This document shows, piece after piece, positions 1 through 7,682 of a stretch of DNA of 26,091 bases (position 1 is the stretch's first letter; every line of letters starts with the position of its first letter). Origin of the DNA: Halobacteriovorax sp. (GTDB lineage: Bacteria > Bdellovibrionota > Bacteriovoracia > Bacteriovoracales > Bacteriovoracaceae). The position numbers were made by a program, and so were the translations under genes. The DNA is taken from contig NZAF01000004.1 in NCBI GenBank assembly GCA_002686115.1, positions 1 through 26,091 of the forward strand, given 5' to 3'. Below the pieces are notes generated by a model, which saw nothing but the letters and a program-made list of their open reading frames with translations, was not told where the DNA came from and ran no database searches.

Positions 1-752
1 CTTCGAGATGATTTTTGAGGAACTTTATCAAGTACAGAAAATAATCTTTTAAGATCATGAACTTTATTAATAGGCATAAGTTCACTTCTCTTATCATCAC
101 GAACAGCGTGTAAGGAGACAGCAATATTAACATCGGGAAATTCTTCCCATCTCTCTATTTGTGGAACTAGGCCAGAGGTCGAAATTGTTACCTTTTGCTT
201 TGAAAGGGCCAGACCATCTTGATGAAGGAAGATTTCACATGCATCTTTAACATTTTTAAAGTTATGAAGTGGTTCACCTTGGCCCATGAAGACGATATTT
301 GAAACTCTATTTTGATTTCCAAGATCTTTTATCACGGCGAGTAATTGACCTACAATTTCATGGGTTTTCAAGTTTCTACTTAATCCCATCGTACCGGTGT
401 GACAAAAAGTACACCCAATGGCACAGCCAACTTGTGATGAAATACAAAGAGTATTTCTATCTTCACTTGGAATAAAGACGGTTTCAACACTCAGTCCATC
501 TTTAAAAGCAATAAGATACTTCTTCGTGCCATCTTTAGAAACTCCACTCCATACAATACGAGGTAGCTCAAATATAAAGTGCTTTTTTAAAGTCTCAATA
601 TTGTTCTTTGAAATATTGTCCCATTCGTTAATATCAAATTGGCCCAGGCGATAAAAGTTCTTATTTATCTTCTTTATGAGCTCAAGATTTAGCTCATGAT
701 CATTGAAGTATGCTTCAAGCTTTAATGGTGAGTAATCATAGATCATCTGCAT
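1..752 (-). CDS. rlmN: RlmN-type radical SAM rRNA/tRNA adenine-C2 methyltransferase, C-terminus cut off by window edge
   Basis: RlmN methylates C2 of A2503 in 23S rRNA, and of A37 in some tRNAs, using a radical SAM cluster and a protein cysteine. About 250 residues are visible. The motif CAIGCTFCHTG carries the cluster cysteines (about residues 110, 114 and 117), and the preceding TLCISSQ carries the upstream cysteine (about 103) conserved in RlmN and Cfr. The SAM-binding GEPL follows within MGQGEPLHNF. The last 100 or so residues, with the second catalytic cysteine, lie outside the window. Two in-frame ATGs (752 and 746) are possible starts and neither has a good Shine-Dalgarno (SD) sequence. 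The gene lies 43 bases downstream of a secreted nuclease gene on the same strand, with no obvious terminator between. A Cfr-like enzyme (A2503 C8) is an alternative, but RlmN is far more likely for a chromosomal copy. Confidence 0.93.
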   Translation of the reverse strand, partial: MQMIYDYSPLKLEAYFNDHELNLELIKKINKNFYRLGQFDINEWDNISKNNIETLKKHFIFELPRIVWSGVSKDGTKKYLIAFKDGLSVETVFIPSEDRNTLCISSQVGCAIGCTFCHTGTMGLSRNLKTHEIVGQLLAVIKDLGNQNRVSNIVFMGQGEPLHNFKNVKDACEIFLHQDGLALSKQKVTISTSGLVPQIERWEEFPDVNIAVSLHAVRDDKRSELMPINKVHDLKRLFSVLDKVPQKSSR

Positions 753-795
753 GGGCAGAAGCTATCTTTAAAAAGATATCAGGTCAACAGTTTGC

Positions 796-1605
796 TTAGA
801 AATTACTGATTCTAGAAGCAAGCTCTGGGAAATCAATAAATGGGTTTCTATTACCTTGGATCAGATAGATTTCTTGATTTCTCTTCATCTCAGCTTCATC
901 TACTGGATCAAGCTCATGCCACTTCTTAAGAGTTCTTTCTACAGAACTCGAAATATCCATATTATAGCGAACTGAAAAGTAGAACATTGCTCTAGCGACA
1001 TTACCTTTGTGTGAAGTCGGTGGTTCAAATTTTCCGTTTTCGTATTTAGAACCCTCACAATTTCTATAGATTCCCCTAGAAGTTTTCACTTCTCCAAAAG
1101 CATGAGAGCTTCTTTTTGAGTTTGCCCTAGAGTTTGTTGGGTAAAGGTGATGAAGGTCACTTTTTTGGTATCTAGCATGGTGATTAAACTGACTTTGAGG
1201 CCATGTATGCTCACAGTTTACAACATTGTGATTGGGAACTTGGTTTGGTCCAACTCTACCAACCTTGCCGTCTGAATAGTAATCAATTTCACAATAAACG
1301 TCTTTTACAAAGTATTCACCAGTATTATCTCTTTCTAGGTGTATTCTTCCAAAGAGATATTTCTTAGCTTCTTTATAACTTAACTTTCTTTGAGAATAGC
1401 ATTCTCCTTTATTAGTGCAGCCATACTCATCATGTGAACCTCTGATTCTTGTATGTCTTCTAGTAAGAACATCGTGAATAGAAGTCTTTAGGGGCTCATT
1501 AGAGATTCCATTTTCAATGTCACTAATAAACTCGAGAGGGTAGTAAGAATGATTAATAGATAAGACACTTAGCTTAAGAATTGCTAGTAATAATAATTTT
1601 TTCAA
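796..1605 (-). CDS. secreted endonuclease I family nuclease, copy 1
   Basis: This is a member of the EndA/Vvn endonuclease I family, periplasmic or secreted nucleases that cut DNA and sometimes RNA. A hydrophobic signal peptide covers about residues 1-20. The core motif NCEHTWPQSQ contains the general-base histidine (H133) after E132, and SRANSKR supplies the metal-binding asparagine (N162). A conserved C-terminal block around KWHELDPVDEAE and RNPFIDFPEL is also present. Five cysteines suggest disulfides, which fits export. The start is TTG at 1605, chosen because AGGGAG lies six bases upstream and the signal peptide begins there. Its closest visible relative is the next gene upstream on the same strand (1794-2609), so this is a tandem duplication. 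In predatory or saprophytic bacteria such enzymes digest nucleic acid for food; that role is inference. Confidence 0.93.
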   Translation of the reverse strand: MKKLLLLAILKLSVLSINHSYYPLEFISDIENGISNEPLKTSIHDVLTRRHTRIRGSHDEYGCTNKGECYSQRKLSYKEAKKYLFGRIHLERDNTGEYFVKDVYCEIDYYSDGKVGRVGPNQVPNHNVVNCEHTWPQSQFNHHARYQKSDLHHLYPTNSRANSKRSSHAFGEVKTSRGIYRNCEGSKYENGKFEPPTSHKGNVARAMFYFSVRYNMDISSSVERTLKKWHELDPVDEAEMKRNQEIYLIQGNRNPFIDFPELASRISNF

Positions 1606-1736
1606 ACTTAACTCCCTGTAAATTTCCTCGTAAATGATACATAATATCTACAGCAATGCTAATAAAAAATTACTAAATAAATCTTCTAAGACTGTTAGCA
1701 AATTTCTAAATAATGTAAGAAAAGAAGCCATAATAA

Positions 1737-1766
1737 AAAAAACCTTTCATTATGAAAGGTTTTTTT
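1737..1766. terminator. bidirectional intrinsic terminator between the two nuclease genes
   Basis: The perfect inverted repeat CCTTTCA/TGAAAGG with a three-base loop is flanked by A-runs on the left and T-runs on the right, so it can terminate in both directions. It sits about 30 bases past the stop of the nuclease gene at 1794-2609, which it probably serves. The rest of 1606-1793 holds no gene I can support. Confidence 0.8.
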
Positions 1767-1793
1767 ATTTATTTATGAATTTTTTAAAGTTTT

Positions 1794-2609
1794 TTAGAAG
1801 TTTGAAACTTGGTCTACAAGTTCTGGCATATCGATAAAAGGATTTCTATTTTTTTGAACAACGTAAATCATTTGGTTTCTTTCAATCTCTTCATTATCAA
1901 CAGGGTCAACCTCATGCCACTTTCTAAGTGTTTCTTCTAGAGAATGATGAATTGGCAGTTGGTATCTAACAGAGAAGTAAAAAAGAGCTCTTGCAACATT
2001 ACCTTTATGCTCTCTTGGTGGTTCAAAATTTCCACCATGACCTTCAGTATAAGAAGCTGTACAGTCATCACTAACAACTGTTCCATTTACTTCATCAAAA
2101 TTATAATTTCCTCTAACTGAGTTAGCGTGGCTATCAGTTGGGTAGAGGTGGTGAAGGTCAGACTTCTGTAATCCCTTAGGGAAGCTTCTTGAGAATTTAC
2201 TTTGAGGCCAAGTATGTTCACAGTTTATAACGTTGTGACTTGGGATTCTTCCCGGTCCAATTCTTGATTTGTTAGACCTAATGACTTTGTTACAATATAC
2301 GTCTTTAACGTAATAGCCTTTATTATCTTCTTGTAGGTGGAGAGTTCCAAAAAGAACTTTTCTAGCACCTTTATATCCAAGAGAAAGTTGGTTATAGCAT
2401 TTTCCTAGGCTTGGTTTACAGCCAAGAATATCTCTTTCACCTCTAATTCTTGTATGGCTTTGATTAAGGATTTGGAATAAGTCTTCTTTAATGTCACTTA
2501 AACCTTTGTCTTTGACGATTTTAATAAATGTACTTGGATAATAGTGATGTGGATTCCCAGCAAATACCGTTGTTGATAGTAGTGCAAGCGCGATTAAAAC
2601 TCTGTTCAT
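1794..2609 (-). CDS. secreted endonuclease I family nuclease, copy 2
   Basis: Paralogue of the gene at 796-1605, with the same architecture. A classical signal peptide ends at VFA-G (about residue 17). The catalytic motif NCEHTWPQSKF holds H132, the metal-ligand segment SHANSVR holds N163, and the C-terminal KWHEVDPVDNEE and RNPFIDMPEL blocks match copy 1. All five cysteines correspond between the two copies. The ATG at 2609 is preceded by AGGGG at good spacing. A hairpin terminator follows, so this copy is probably transcribed separately from copy 1. The two differ most in the signal peptide and in the segment around residues 110-120 and 165-190, which could change substrate access or localisation. 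Family assignment is firm; the biological role is not visible in the sequence. Confidence 0.94.
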   Translation of the reverse strand: MNRVLIALALLSTTVFAGNPHHYYPSTFIKIVKDKGLSDIKEDLFQILNQSHTRIRGERDILGCKPSLGKCYNQLSLGYKGARKVLFGTLHLQEDNKGYYVKDVYCNKVIRSNKSRIGPGRIPSHNVINCEHTWPQSKFSRSFPKGLQKSDLHHLYPTDSHANSVRGNYNFDEVNGTVVSDDCTASYTEGHGGNFEPPREHKGNVARALFYFSVRYQLPIHHSLEETLRKWHEVDPVDNEEIERNQMIYVVQKNRNPFIDMPELVDQVSNF

Positions 2610-2837
2610 ACTCTCTTCCCCTTAAAATCTGAGGTGATACTATAAAAAAATATTAACTTTGCTAATACAAAACTTAAGTCTGAACTAATAAAAATGGTGT
2701 TTTTTAATAATAACAAGTGTTTAGGGTATGAAAGTGAAGATGTTATTTAGCCTTTGCCAAAAGGGTTTCTTGGCCATATAACTTTGTCACCTTTTTTAAA
2801 CACACACAAACACATACTTAATGAGGGTGAGGACAAG

Positions 2838-3230
2838 ATGACAAAGTTATTTCTAAGTTTTTTATTATTAGTATCATTTAATTCTTTTGCCATTGATCAG
2901 TGCATTTCTAAATTAACAAATAATTATTCTATTGATAGCAGATCATTCAAAGTCGATACAGATATGATTGATTTTCACTCTCACGAAAATGACTATATTG
3001 CTCAAAGCATAGAGCTTATAAGAGCGGTATTGAACTTAAGTGGTTGTGACGGTGATAGGGATGTTAATTTTGGTCATGGGCCAAATGGTAGAACTAAGCA
3101 TTCATGTGAAGATCTTGTAAGTGGAAGAGCGGTTTCAAGTGCATGTTATATCGAAACGAATATTGGATTCTTCTTTATTACAAGAGACCTTCAGACAAGC
3201 GCTTTTGTTATTTATAATCGTTGGGATTAG
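2838..3230 (+). CDS. small secreted protein of unknown function
   Basis: I do not recognise this family. The 130-residue product starts with a clear signal peptide (MTKLFLSFLLLVSFNSFA, then I-D). The mature part of about 112 residues contains four cysteines, compatible with two disulfides, plus a Gly/His/Asn-rich patch (NFGHGPNGRTKH). The reading frame is open upstream to 2754, but the start at 2838 is preferred. It has GAGG just upstream, and the signal peptide begins there, whereas the upstream extension (MPKGFLGHIT...) would bury the signal peptide. Its stop codon overlaps the stop of convergent rarA by four bases. The divergent spacer to the nuclease gene (2610-2837) is AT-rich and probably carries both promoters, but I see no convincing hexamer pair there. 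Confidence 0.8.
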   Translation: MTKLFLSFLLLVSFNSFAIDQCISKLTNNYSIDSRSFKVDTDMIDFHSHENDYIAQSIELIRAVLNLSGCDGDRDVNFGHGPNGRTKHSCEDLVSGRAVSSACYIETNIGFFFITRDLQTSAFVIYNRWD

Positions 3231-4513
3231 TAATCTTTTTTCGATTTCCAAAGACTTTTTAATCTTTCTTTAATCTTTGCCTCAACTCCAACTTCTTTTG
3301 GGAAGTAGAATTGTGGCGAGTAATCTGGTGAATACGGCTGATCGACAAACGCTCCGGGATGGGGATGTGGATATTCATATTTCACTGAATGATTTCTGTC
3401 TGGAAAATTCTTTAAATGCTCTGGAACCTCGCATGTCTTATTCGAGCGAACAAACTCAAGAGCTTCATTTATGGCCATATAAGCTGCATTTGATTTAACT
3501 GTGCTTGCTAAGTATGTCGTGACTTGAGAAAGAGTGATTCTTGCCTCTGGCATACCAATGTTTGAGACTACATTTAAGGCACTATTTGCCAAAGTTAAGG
3601 CATTGATATCTGCATTTCCAATATCCTCAGAAGCCAAGATGACGAGTCTTCTTGCGATGAAAACAGGATCTTCTCCGCCATCTAACATCACGGCAAGCCA
3701 TAATAGCGCAGAGTCCGGATCCGATCCTCTAATGCTTTTGATAAAAGCTGAGATGACATCGTAATGGCGATCTTTATCGCTGTCGTAATTGCGGGCATTT
3801 TCTAAAAGGCTTTCCTTGAAATTAGAAAAGCTATAGTGATTTTTACTTTTTAAATTTTTTAAAAGCTCGAGACCATTAAGGCACTTCCTAGCATCTCCTC
3901 CGCATAGGTCAATAATGATACTTTTCTCTTCATTACTGATATCTATATCGATCTTTTTAATGGCCTGATCAATGATATGATTTAAGGACTCATCATTAAA
4001 TGACTTAAGTTCAACAAGATGAAGTCGAGAGAGAAGGGCACGGTTAACTGATGCACGTGGATTTTCCGTTGTCGCGCCAATTAGGATAAAGTCTCCATTT
4101 TCCACATAGGGCAAAAGAGCATCTTGTTGTGCCTTATTAAAACGGTGAATTTCATCAATAAATAAAATAGCCTCTCTTTGGTAGAGACTTTTCTCTTCCT
4201 TGATCTCAGCAATAACTTTTCTAAGTTCTGGAACGCCTGACAAAACTGCACTAAATTCATAAAACTTATGATTTTCTCTTTTAGAGAGGACTTTAGCCAG
4301 AGTCGTTTTTCCGCTACCAGGAGGTCCGAAAACGATAAAACTTAAAAGATTTTGATTACTTAGAAAAGGATATCTCTTAATCAGCCTATCAAAGCCAACA
4401 TATTGATCTTGTTCAGCAGGTCTCATTTGACTAGCTAGAGGGCCTTTGGCCTTTTTGTCACTTTCATGATGACTTCCAAAAAGAGAGTCTTGTTGTTGAT
4501 GATTTTTTCCCAT
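3227..4513 (-). CDS. rarA: replication-associated recombination protein A (AAA+ ATPase)
   Basis: RarA (MgsA) is a clamp-loader-like AAA+ ATPase that acts at stalled replication forks and on single-stranded DNA ends. Counting from the chosen start, Walker A is GPPGSGKTT (about residues 63-71), Walker B FIDEIHRF (about 118-125), sensor 1 GATTEN (about 146-151), with the arginine-finger region SRLH just after. The C-terminal half matches the family's tetramerisation region (RSIRGSDPDSALLWLA, EDIGNA). An N-terminal DSLFG segment resembles the clamp-binding peptide often found at the start of RarA. The frame is open to an ATG at 4588, but the family begins near MGKNHQQQDSLF, so 4513 is preferred, giving 428 residues. 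The SD there is weak. The last four bases overlap the convergent small secreted gene. Confidence 0.93.
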   Translation of the reverse strand: MGKNHQQQDSLFGSHHESDKKAKGPLASQMRPAEQDQYVGFDRLIKRYPFLSNQNLLSFIVFGPPGSGKTTLAKVLSKRENHKFYEFSAVLSGVPELRKVIAEIKEEKSLYQREAILFIDEIHRFNKAQQDALLPYVENGDFILIGATTENPRASVNRALLSRLHLVELKSFNDESLNHIIDQAIKKIDIDISNEEKSIIIDLCGGDARKCLNGLELLKNLKSKNHYSFSNFKESLLENARNYDSDKDRHYDVISAFIKSIRGSDPDSALLWLAVMLDGGEDPVFIARRLVILASEDIGNADINALTLANSALNVVSNIGMPEARITLSQVTTYLASTVKSNAAYMAINEALEFVRSNKTCEVPEHLKNFPDRNHSVKYEYPHPHPGAFVDQPYSPDYSPQFYFPKEVGVEAKIKERLKSLWKSKKDY

Positions 4514-4539
4514 TTTTTGACTTAAATACCTTATAATAG

Positions 4540-4568
4540 TTGACACGGAATCGAGCTTATAATAACTT
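4540..4568 (+). promoter_or_regulatory. candidate rpsU promoter
   Basis: A perfect TTGACA (4540-4545) is followed after 17 bases by TAACTT (4563-4568), which keeps the TA...T core of a -10 box. Transcription would begin near 4575, giving a leader of about 125 bases before rpsU that includes both hairpins described below. A closer TATAAT at 4558 has a spacer too short to be used with this -35 box. The -10 match is weak, so this is tentative. Confidence 0.35.
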
Positions 4569-4638
4569 ATCCGAATCTTATAGGCCATGGTTTGATGAAT
4601 GCGAATTAGCGCAATTCCCGTGATATGCGCCTATAAGA

Positions 4639-4671
4639 CGTTTTCTTTGAAAACGATCCCCAAAGTGGGAT
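4639..4671 (+). promoter_or_regulatory. two adjacent hairpins in the rpsU leader
   Basis: CGTTTTC/GAAAACG with a TTT loop (4639-4655) is followed directly by ATCCC/GGGAT with a six-base loop (4656-4671). They end about ten bases before the long SD sequence of rpsU. Their position suggests a role in controlling S21 synthesis or mRNA stability; the function is inference. Confidence 0.5.
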
Positions 4672-4681
4672 ATCTTGTACC

Positions 4682-4694
4682 AGAAAGGAGGTGA
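4682..4694 (+). promoter_or_regulatory. exceptionally long Shine-Dalgarno sequence of rpsU
   Basis: AGAAAGGAGGTGA is complementary over 13 bases to the usual 3' end of bacterial 16S rRNA (CACCUCCUUUCU). The GGAGG core ends nine bases before the ATG at 4701. No other gene in the window has so long a match. Confidence 0.85.
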
Positions 4695-4700
4695 ATTAGT

Positions 4701-4925
4701 ATGGCAAAGGATTACTCAATCAAGATTGATATCGACGAGAGATTACCTGCGGAAAGAGCGCTTAAGAAATTTAAAAGATTTTGCGAGGCTTACGGCGTAA
4801 TCAGAGAGTATCGTAAAAGACAAGAATACAAGAAACCTTCTATCAAGAACAAAGAGAAATTAGCAGCTGCTGCTAAGAGAAGAAAGAAGACTTCTATCAA
4901 GTACAATAGAGGTTCTAAGTTCTAG
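4701..4925 (+). CDS. rpsU: small ribosomal subunit protein bS21
   Basis: bS21 sits on the platform of the 30S subunit next to the anti-Shine-Dalgarno end of 16S rRNA and helps initiation on natural mRNAs. The 74-residue product has the family's usual length, the conserved ERALKKFKRFCE helix and a very basic C-terminal tail (AAAAKRRKKTSIKYNRGSKF). The gene stands alone, divergent from rarA. It has its own structured leader, an extended SD and a strong terminator, so it is a monocistronic unit. Because bS21 contacts the anti-SD strand, the extended SD may be part of a feedback circuit; see the finding. Confidence 0.97.
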   Translation: MAKDYSIKIDIDERLPAERALKKFKRFCEAYGVIREYRKRQEYKKPSIKNKEKLAAAAKRRKKTSIKYNRGSKF

Positions 4926-4956
4926 TATTTTTAGATTTTAAAATCTTTCAAATATT

Positions 4957-4986
4957 AAGCCACTCTAAATGAGTGGCTTTTTTTTC
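4957..4986 (+). terminator. intrinsic terminator of rpsU
   Basis: The nine-base-pair stem AAGCCACTC/GAGTGGCTT with a TAAAT loop is followed by a run of T residues. It lies about 30 bases after the rpsU stop codon. Confidence 0.93.
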
Positions 4987-5012
4987 CTCTATAATTTTTT
5001 GCAGCATCGCAC

Positions 5013-5018
5013 TATAAT
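5013..5018 (+). promoter_or_regulatory. perfect TATAAT box six bases before the start codon
   Basis: TATAAT is followed by GCTCTT and then the ATG at 5025. Transcription would start at or within a base or two of the start codon, giving a leaderless mRNA. No SD is present. No good -35 box is visible. Confidence 0.5.
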
Positions 5019-5024
5019 GCTCTT

Positions 5025-5507
5025 ATGAAAATTATGAACAAAAAGCATTTGTTTAAGGTTCTTCTCTTTCACGCTATTGGCTTCTTAGCTATCACTTCAT
5101 TTATTCTCGCACTTACAGTAATCTCACATGATAAAAAGGAAGTGCTTGCTGTGATTGTTAATCCAGCTCTCTTTGATAAAAGTATCTATCAAGTTTCAAT
5201 GGTTGTTGCTCTCATATGTTTTTCTTTAACGACAATATCACTATGCTTATCGATTATTAGAATTCTTGGAAATGACTATATTCTTCTTTACGAAGACTTT
5301 GTTGAAGGCCCTACTGAAAGTGGAGAGAGAATTGTTCTCTCTAAAGCACAGTTAAAACATATTGGTCTTAATTTACTAGGACAGTTTTCTCTTCAGTCTG
5401 GAGAAGGGGTTATCGTACTTCCTGGAAATGCAGACTTATCTTTAGAAAGAGAACTTAAGAATAAAATAGAGAACTTCTTTAATGCAAAATCGCAAAAGAA
5501 TTATTAA
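5025..5507 (+). CDS. small membrane protein of unknown function
   Basis: I do not recognise a family. The 160-residue product has two strongly hydrophobic segments (about residues 8-34 and 55-80), separated by a short charged loop. A soluble C-terminal domain of about 75 residues follows, with predicted beta character and an acidic/basic helical end (LERELKNKIENFF). This topology would put both the N-terminus and the C-terminal domain on the same side, probably the cytoplasm. Start at 5025 or 5034 (the second ATG): no SD precedes either, but a TATAAT box six bases upstream of 5025 suggests leaderless translation. The gene follows the rpsU terminator, so it is its own unit. Its stop interlocks with that of the convergent gene over four bases. 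Confidence 0.75.
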   Translation: MKIMNKKHLFKVLLFHAIGFLAITSFILALTVISHDKKEVLAVIVNPALFDKSIYQVSMVVALICFSLTTISLCLSIIRILGNDYILLYEDFVEGPTESGERIVLSKAQLKHIGLNLLGQFSLQSGEGVIVLPGNADLSLERELKNKIENFFNAKSQKNY

Positions 5508-6346
5508 AAAATTAATTTTAAAATTGAGTTCCATCGATTGTGCATAATTTTAACCAGATTGGCATTTTTCTTAGATATATCGACATCACCTTTTTCAATA
5601 TTTACATGAAATGTATTCCACGCAAGATTGAGCTTACCAAGAGAAGCTTTAAACCATTCTGGAGAAAATGACTTGAGCATATTCTCTTCAACTGGGATGA
5701 TAAAGTTATAAAGTAGGGCTTCAAAATGTGGTCTTGCATCTTTTGCTATTAGCTCTGTTATCGACAAGTTTGTTAATGTGTAAATTTTAGTAAGCTTTAA
5801 AGGTATCTTTCGATTTTTTTGAAATGAACTCTGATAACTTGTATTTGAGATGAGTCTATTTGTTTCAAGATGAGAGATGATTTCATAAATAATGATTTCA
5901 ATCTTATCGAGATAACCTGAAAAATTAATATAATTATTATAATTGTAATGTTTTACTTTTAAATCTGAAATTAAATCATTTCTTAAATCAAAAATGAGTT
6001 GATTACTTTTATACAGGTCTCTAATTAAAACATTCAAACCAGTTTTGCATAAATCCTGATTAGCTGTGCCTTTCTTGTTAAAGCATGAGTCTTCATATTC
6101 TAAGTAAGCTTCTCTTAAATTACTAATAGCATTTCTAAGTTTTAGCACAATATCTGACTCATAAGAAATTTTCTTAGATAAATAAAAGTATTCAGTCTTT
6201 ATGTTTTTGAGTTGCGGTTTTATATATCGACGATAGCGTTGCTCTGAAATATTTAACTTATCGGAGTCAAACTTAAAGTACTGATATTCTCCAAAAGAGG
6301 AGTGATGAAATAGAGTAAATATACAAATGAAGAATAGGGATCTCAC
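5504..6346 (-). CDS. predicted secreted helical protein of unknown function
   Basis: Not recognised. About 280 residues, starting with a hydrophobic stretch (residues 3-17) that looks like a signal peptide ending near FGE, followed by a soluble region rich in charged and hydrophobic heptad-like segments, probably largely alpha-helical. Two cysteines near residue 90-100 (EDSCFNKKG and DLCKTG) could form a disulfide. The start is a GTG at 6346. It is oddly placed, because AGGA directly abuts it, and an in-frame stop lies just upstream so no longer version is possible. The true start may therefore be a little further in. There are no known motifs, no haem or metal signatures and no lipobox. Its last four bases overlap the convergent membrane protein gene. 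Confidence 0.68.
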   Translation of the reverse strand: MRSLFFICIFTLFHHSSFGEYQYFKFDSDKLNISEQRYRRYIKPQLKNIKTEYFYLSKKISYESDIVLKLRNAISNLREAYLEYEDSCFNKKGTANQDLCKTGLNVLIRDLYKSNQLIFDLRNDLISDLKVKHYNYNNYINFSGYLDKIEIIIYEIISHLETNRLISNTSYQSSFQKNRKIPLKLTKIYTLTNLSITELIAKDARPHFEALLYNFIIPVEENMLKSFSPEWFKASLGKLNLAWNTFHVNIEKGDVDISKKNANLVKIMHNRWNSILKLIF

Positions 6347-6400
6347 TCCTATATCATCGTTCTAATAGGGCTCAGATGTCAAAAAAATTATCTTTGGATA

Positions 6401-6952
6401 TTATGCAGCTAGAGGGATTCTATGAGTAGATCTGATTTCCATAAATGAAGGTGCTTTTTTTAGACTGCTGAAGCTTCTAAGCCAGCTCTCTTGCTCATCA
6501 TTAAGATTAACATTAACACTCTTCATAGCATTTTTATTATGAACAAAACGCTTTTTAAAAAGATTTATTGGAGCAGAATCAAGGTGGAAGTTAATATCTT
6601 TTTCAATATTAAGTTTTCCGCTAAAAATAGCAGCAAGACAGATAAATGTACCAGCGTCTGTTGCTTCAATATCGATCTGATCGTGCTTTAATTCGTTGAT
6701 AATTTTTGTGAGTTGTTTTGCTGATTTTACTAGGTATTCTTCATCAATTTTTTGGTAATTCTTAATAATCTGTCTATGTGTCTGTGAGAGTTCGTGTTTT
6801 TCTTCTTGGCAAAGTTTGAGATTTTCAAAGTTGCACATCATCACTTCTTCTAAATCATAATTAGTGAAGTCAAAATCGAATTTTAATGCTCGAAGTAGCT
6901 TCTTCTTTGACTTAATTTTTACTTTTCCTTTAAAAATCTCTTGGCAGTTCAT
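6401..6952 (-). CDS. cytoplasmic protein of unknown function
   Basis: Family not recognised. The start at 6952 is preferred over the further upstream open frame. AAAGG lies eight bases before this ATG, and the upstream extension is hydrophobic and cysteine-rich in a way that looks non-coding. The product is 183 residues with no signal peptide or membrane segment. The N-terminus (about residues 8-40) is basic then acidic. Near residues 100-135 there is a compact hydrophobic stretch, ATDAGTFICLAAIFSG, followed by an INFHLDS segment. That pattern vaguely recalls the SAGxxLA...H region of Clp/crotonase-fold proteins, with Asp at the serine position, but I would not assign the fold on this. It may share a transcript with DoxX upstream (204-base gap). 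Confidence 0.72.
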   Translation of the reverse strand: MNCQEIFKGKVKIKSKKKLLRALKFDFDFTNYDLEEVMMCNFENLKLCQEEKHELSQTHRQIIKNYQKIDEEYLVKSAKQLTKIINELKHDQIDIEATDAGTFICLAAIFSGKLNIEKDINFHLDSAPINLFKKRFVHNKNAMKSVNVNLNDEQESWLRSFSSLKKAPSFMEIRSTHRIPLAA

Positions 6953-7156
6953 GTTAAAAACCTTTGTGAAACATTTGTAAAAATTGTATCGGCAACGACA
7001 CATAAATTTTAAAGCTCTTAGTGACAAAAAAGATAAGGAATTTAGAATAAGAACATTGAAATATATAAATTCAACCACTTAGGTTTGAGCTCTAGGTGTC
7101 TAATCTGTCGTTAGGTTATGGGTAAACTGACTAGGTTTAGAGGCTTACTTAGAAAA

Positions 7157-7528
7157 CTAGTCCTTTATAGAGTATCTACCGCCCCCAGAAAAGAAAAGTC
7201 CAAGGTAGACAACAGCATAAAGAAGAGCTTTTTCTTTTCTCATCCATGGGTCTTGGCCATGAACAACGAATGCGGCAACGATCATAGTGAAGAATAGAGC
7301 AAGGGCGGCCCACCTTGTTTTAATACCAACAATGATTGCTGCTGAACAAAAGACCTCTGTAAAAACAGTGGCACTGAGTGATAGTGGAGAAGAGATCCCT
7401 AGTGGATCAGGAAAAGTATTAAGCTTTGAAGAGAAGTTGATCAATTTGCTCCAGCCATGAGGGAAAATCATAAGAACACTTGTAAGAACTCTGATGACTA
7501 ATATTCCAAGGTCGCTAGAAGTTTTCAT
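7157..7528 (-). CDS. DoxX family integral membrane protein
   Basis: DoxX-family proteins are small four-helix inner-membrane proteins. Some are subunits of terminal oxidases or thiol-redox complexes, and most are uncharacterised. The 123-residue product has the family's N-terminal signature of a hydrophobic helix running into PHGWSKL (about residues 23-29). Three further hydrophobic segments follow, with the typical HGQDPW loop before the last helix pair. The ATG at 7528 is chosen because AAAGGA lies six bases upstream; the open frame continues further upstream but without a family match. It is divergent from the secreted protein gene at 7683. An imperfect inverted repeat spans its stop codon (7129-7162) but lacks a T-run. 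Confidence 0.88.
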   Translation of the reverse strand: MKTSSDLGILVIRVLTSVLMIFPHGWSKLINFSSKLNTFPDPLGISSPLSLSATVFTEVFCSAAIIVGIKTRWAALALFFTMIVAAFVVHGQDPWMRKEKALLYAVVYLGLFFSGGGRYSIKD

Positions 7529-7682
7529 GATAAATCCTTTTAGTAGTACTTCTTTAATACATACATTCAACATCTCATTATATTTACATTTTTTACATTG
7601 GAATGTTAAAATTAGCTATACAATAAGACAAATCTTAACAAAAAATTGACCATGATGGTCTGAAATAGAAAATGGAATTTAT

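Noticed and set aside
763..778. TATCTTT/AAGATA inverted repeat before rlmN as a terminator or operator
   Set aside because: AT-only stem with a two-base loop; such matches are expected by chance in this composition.
1634..1837. Open frame of 67 codons on the plus strand
   Set aside because: It runs through the bidirectional terminator and into the antisense strand of a nuclease gene, and has no SD.
7129..7162. Inverted repeat GACTAG/CTAGTC across the DoxX stop codon as a terminator
   Set aside because: The loop is long, one pair is mismatched and no T-run follows on the minus strand.
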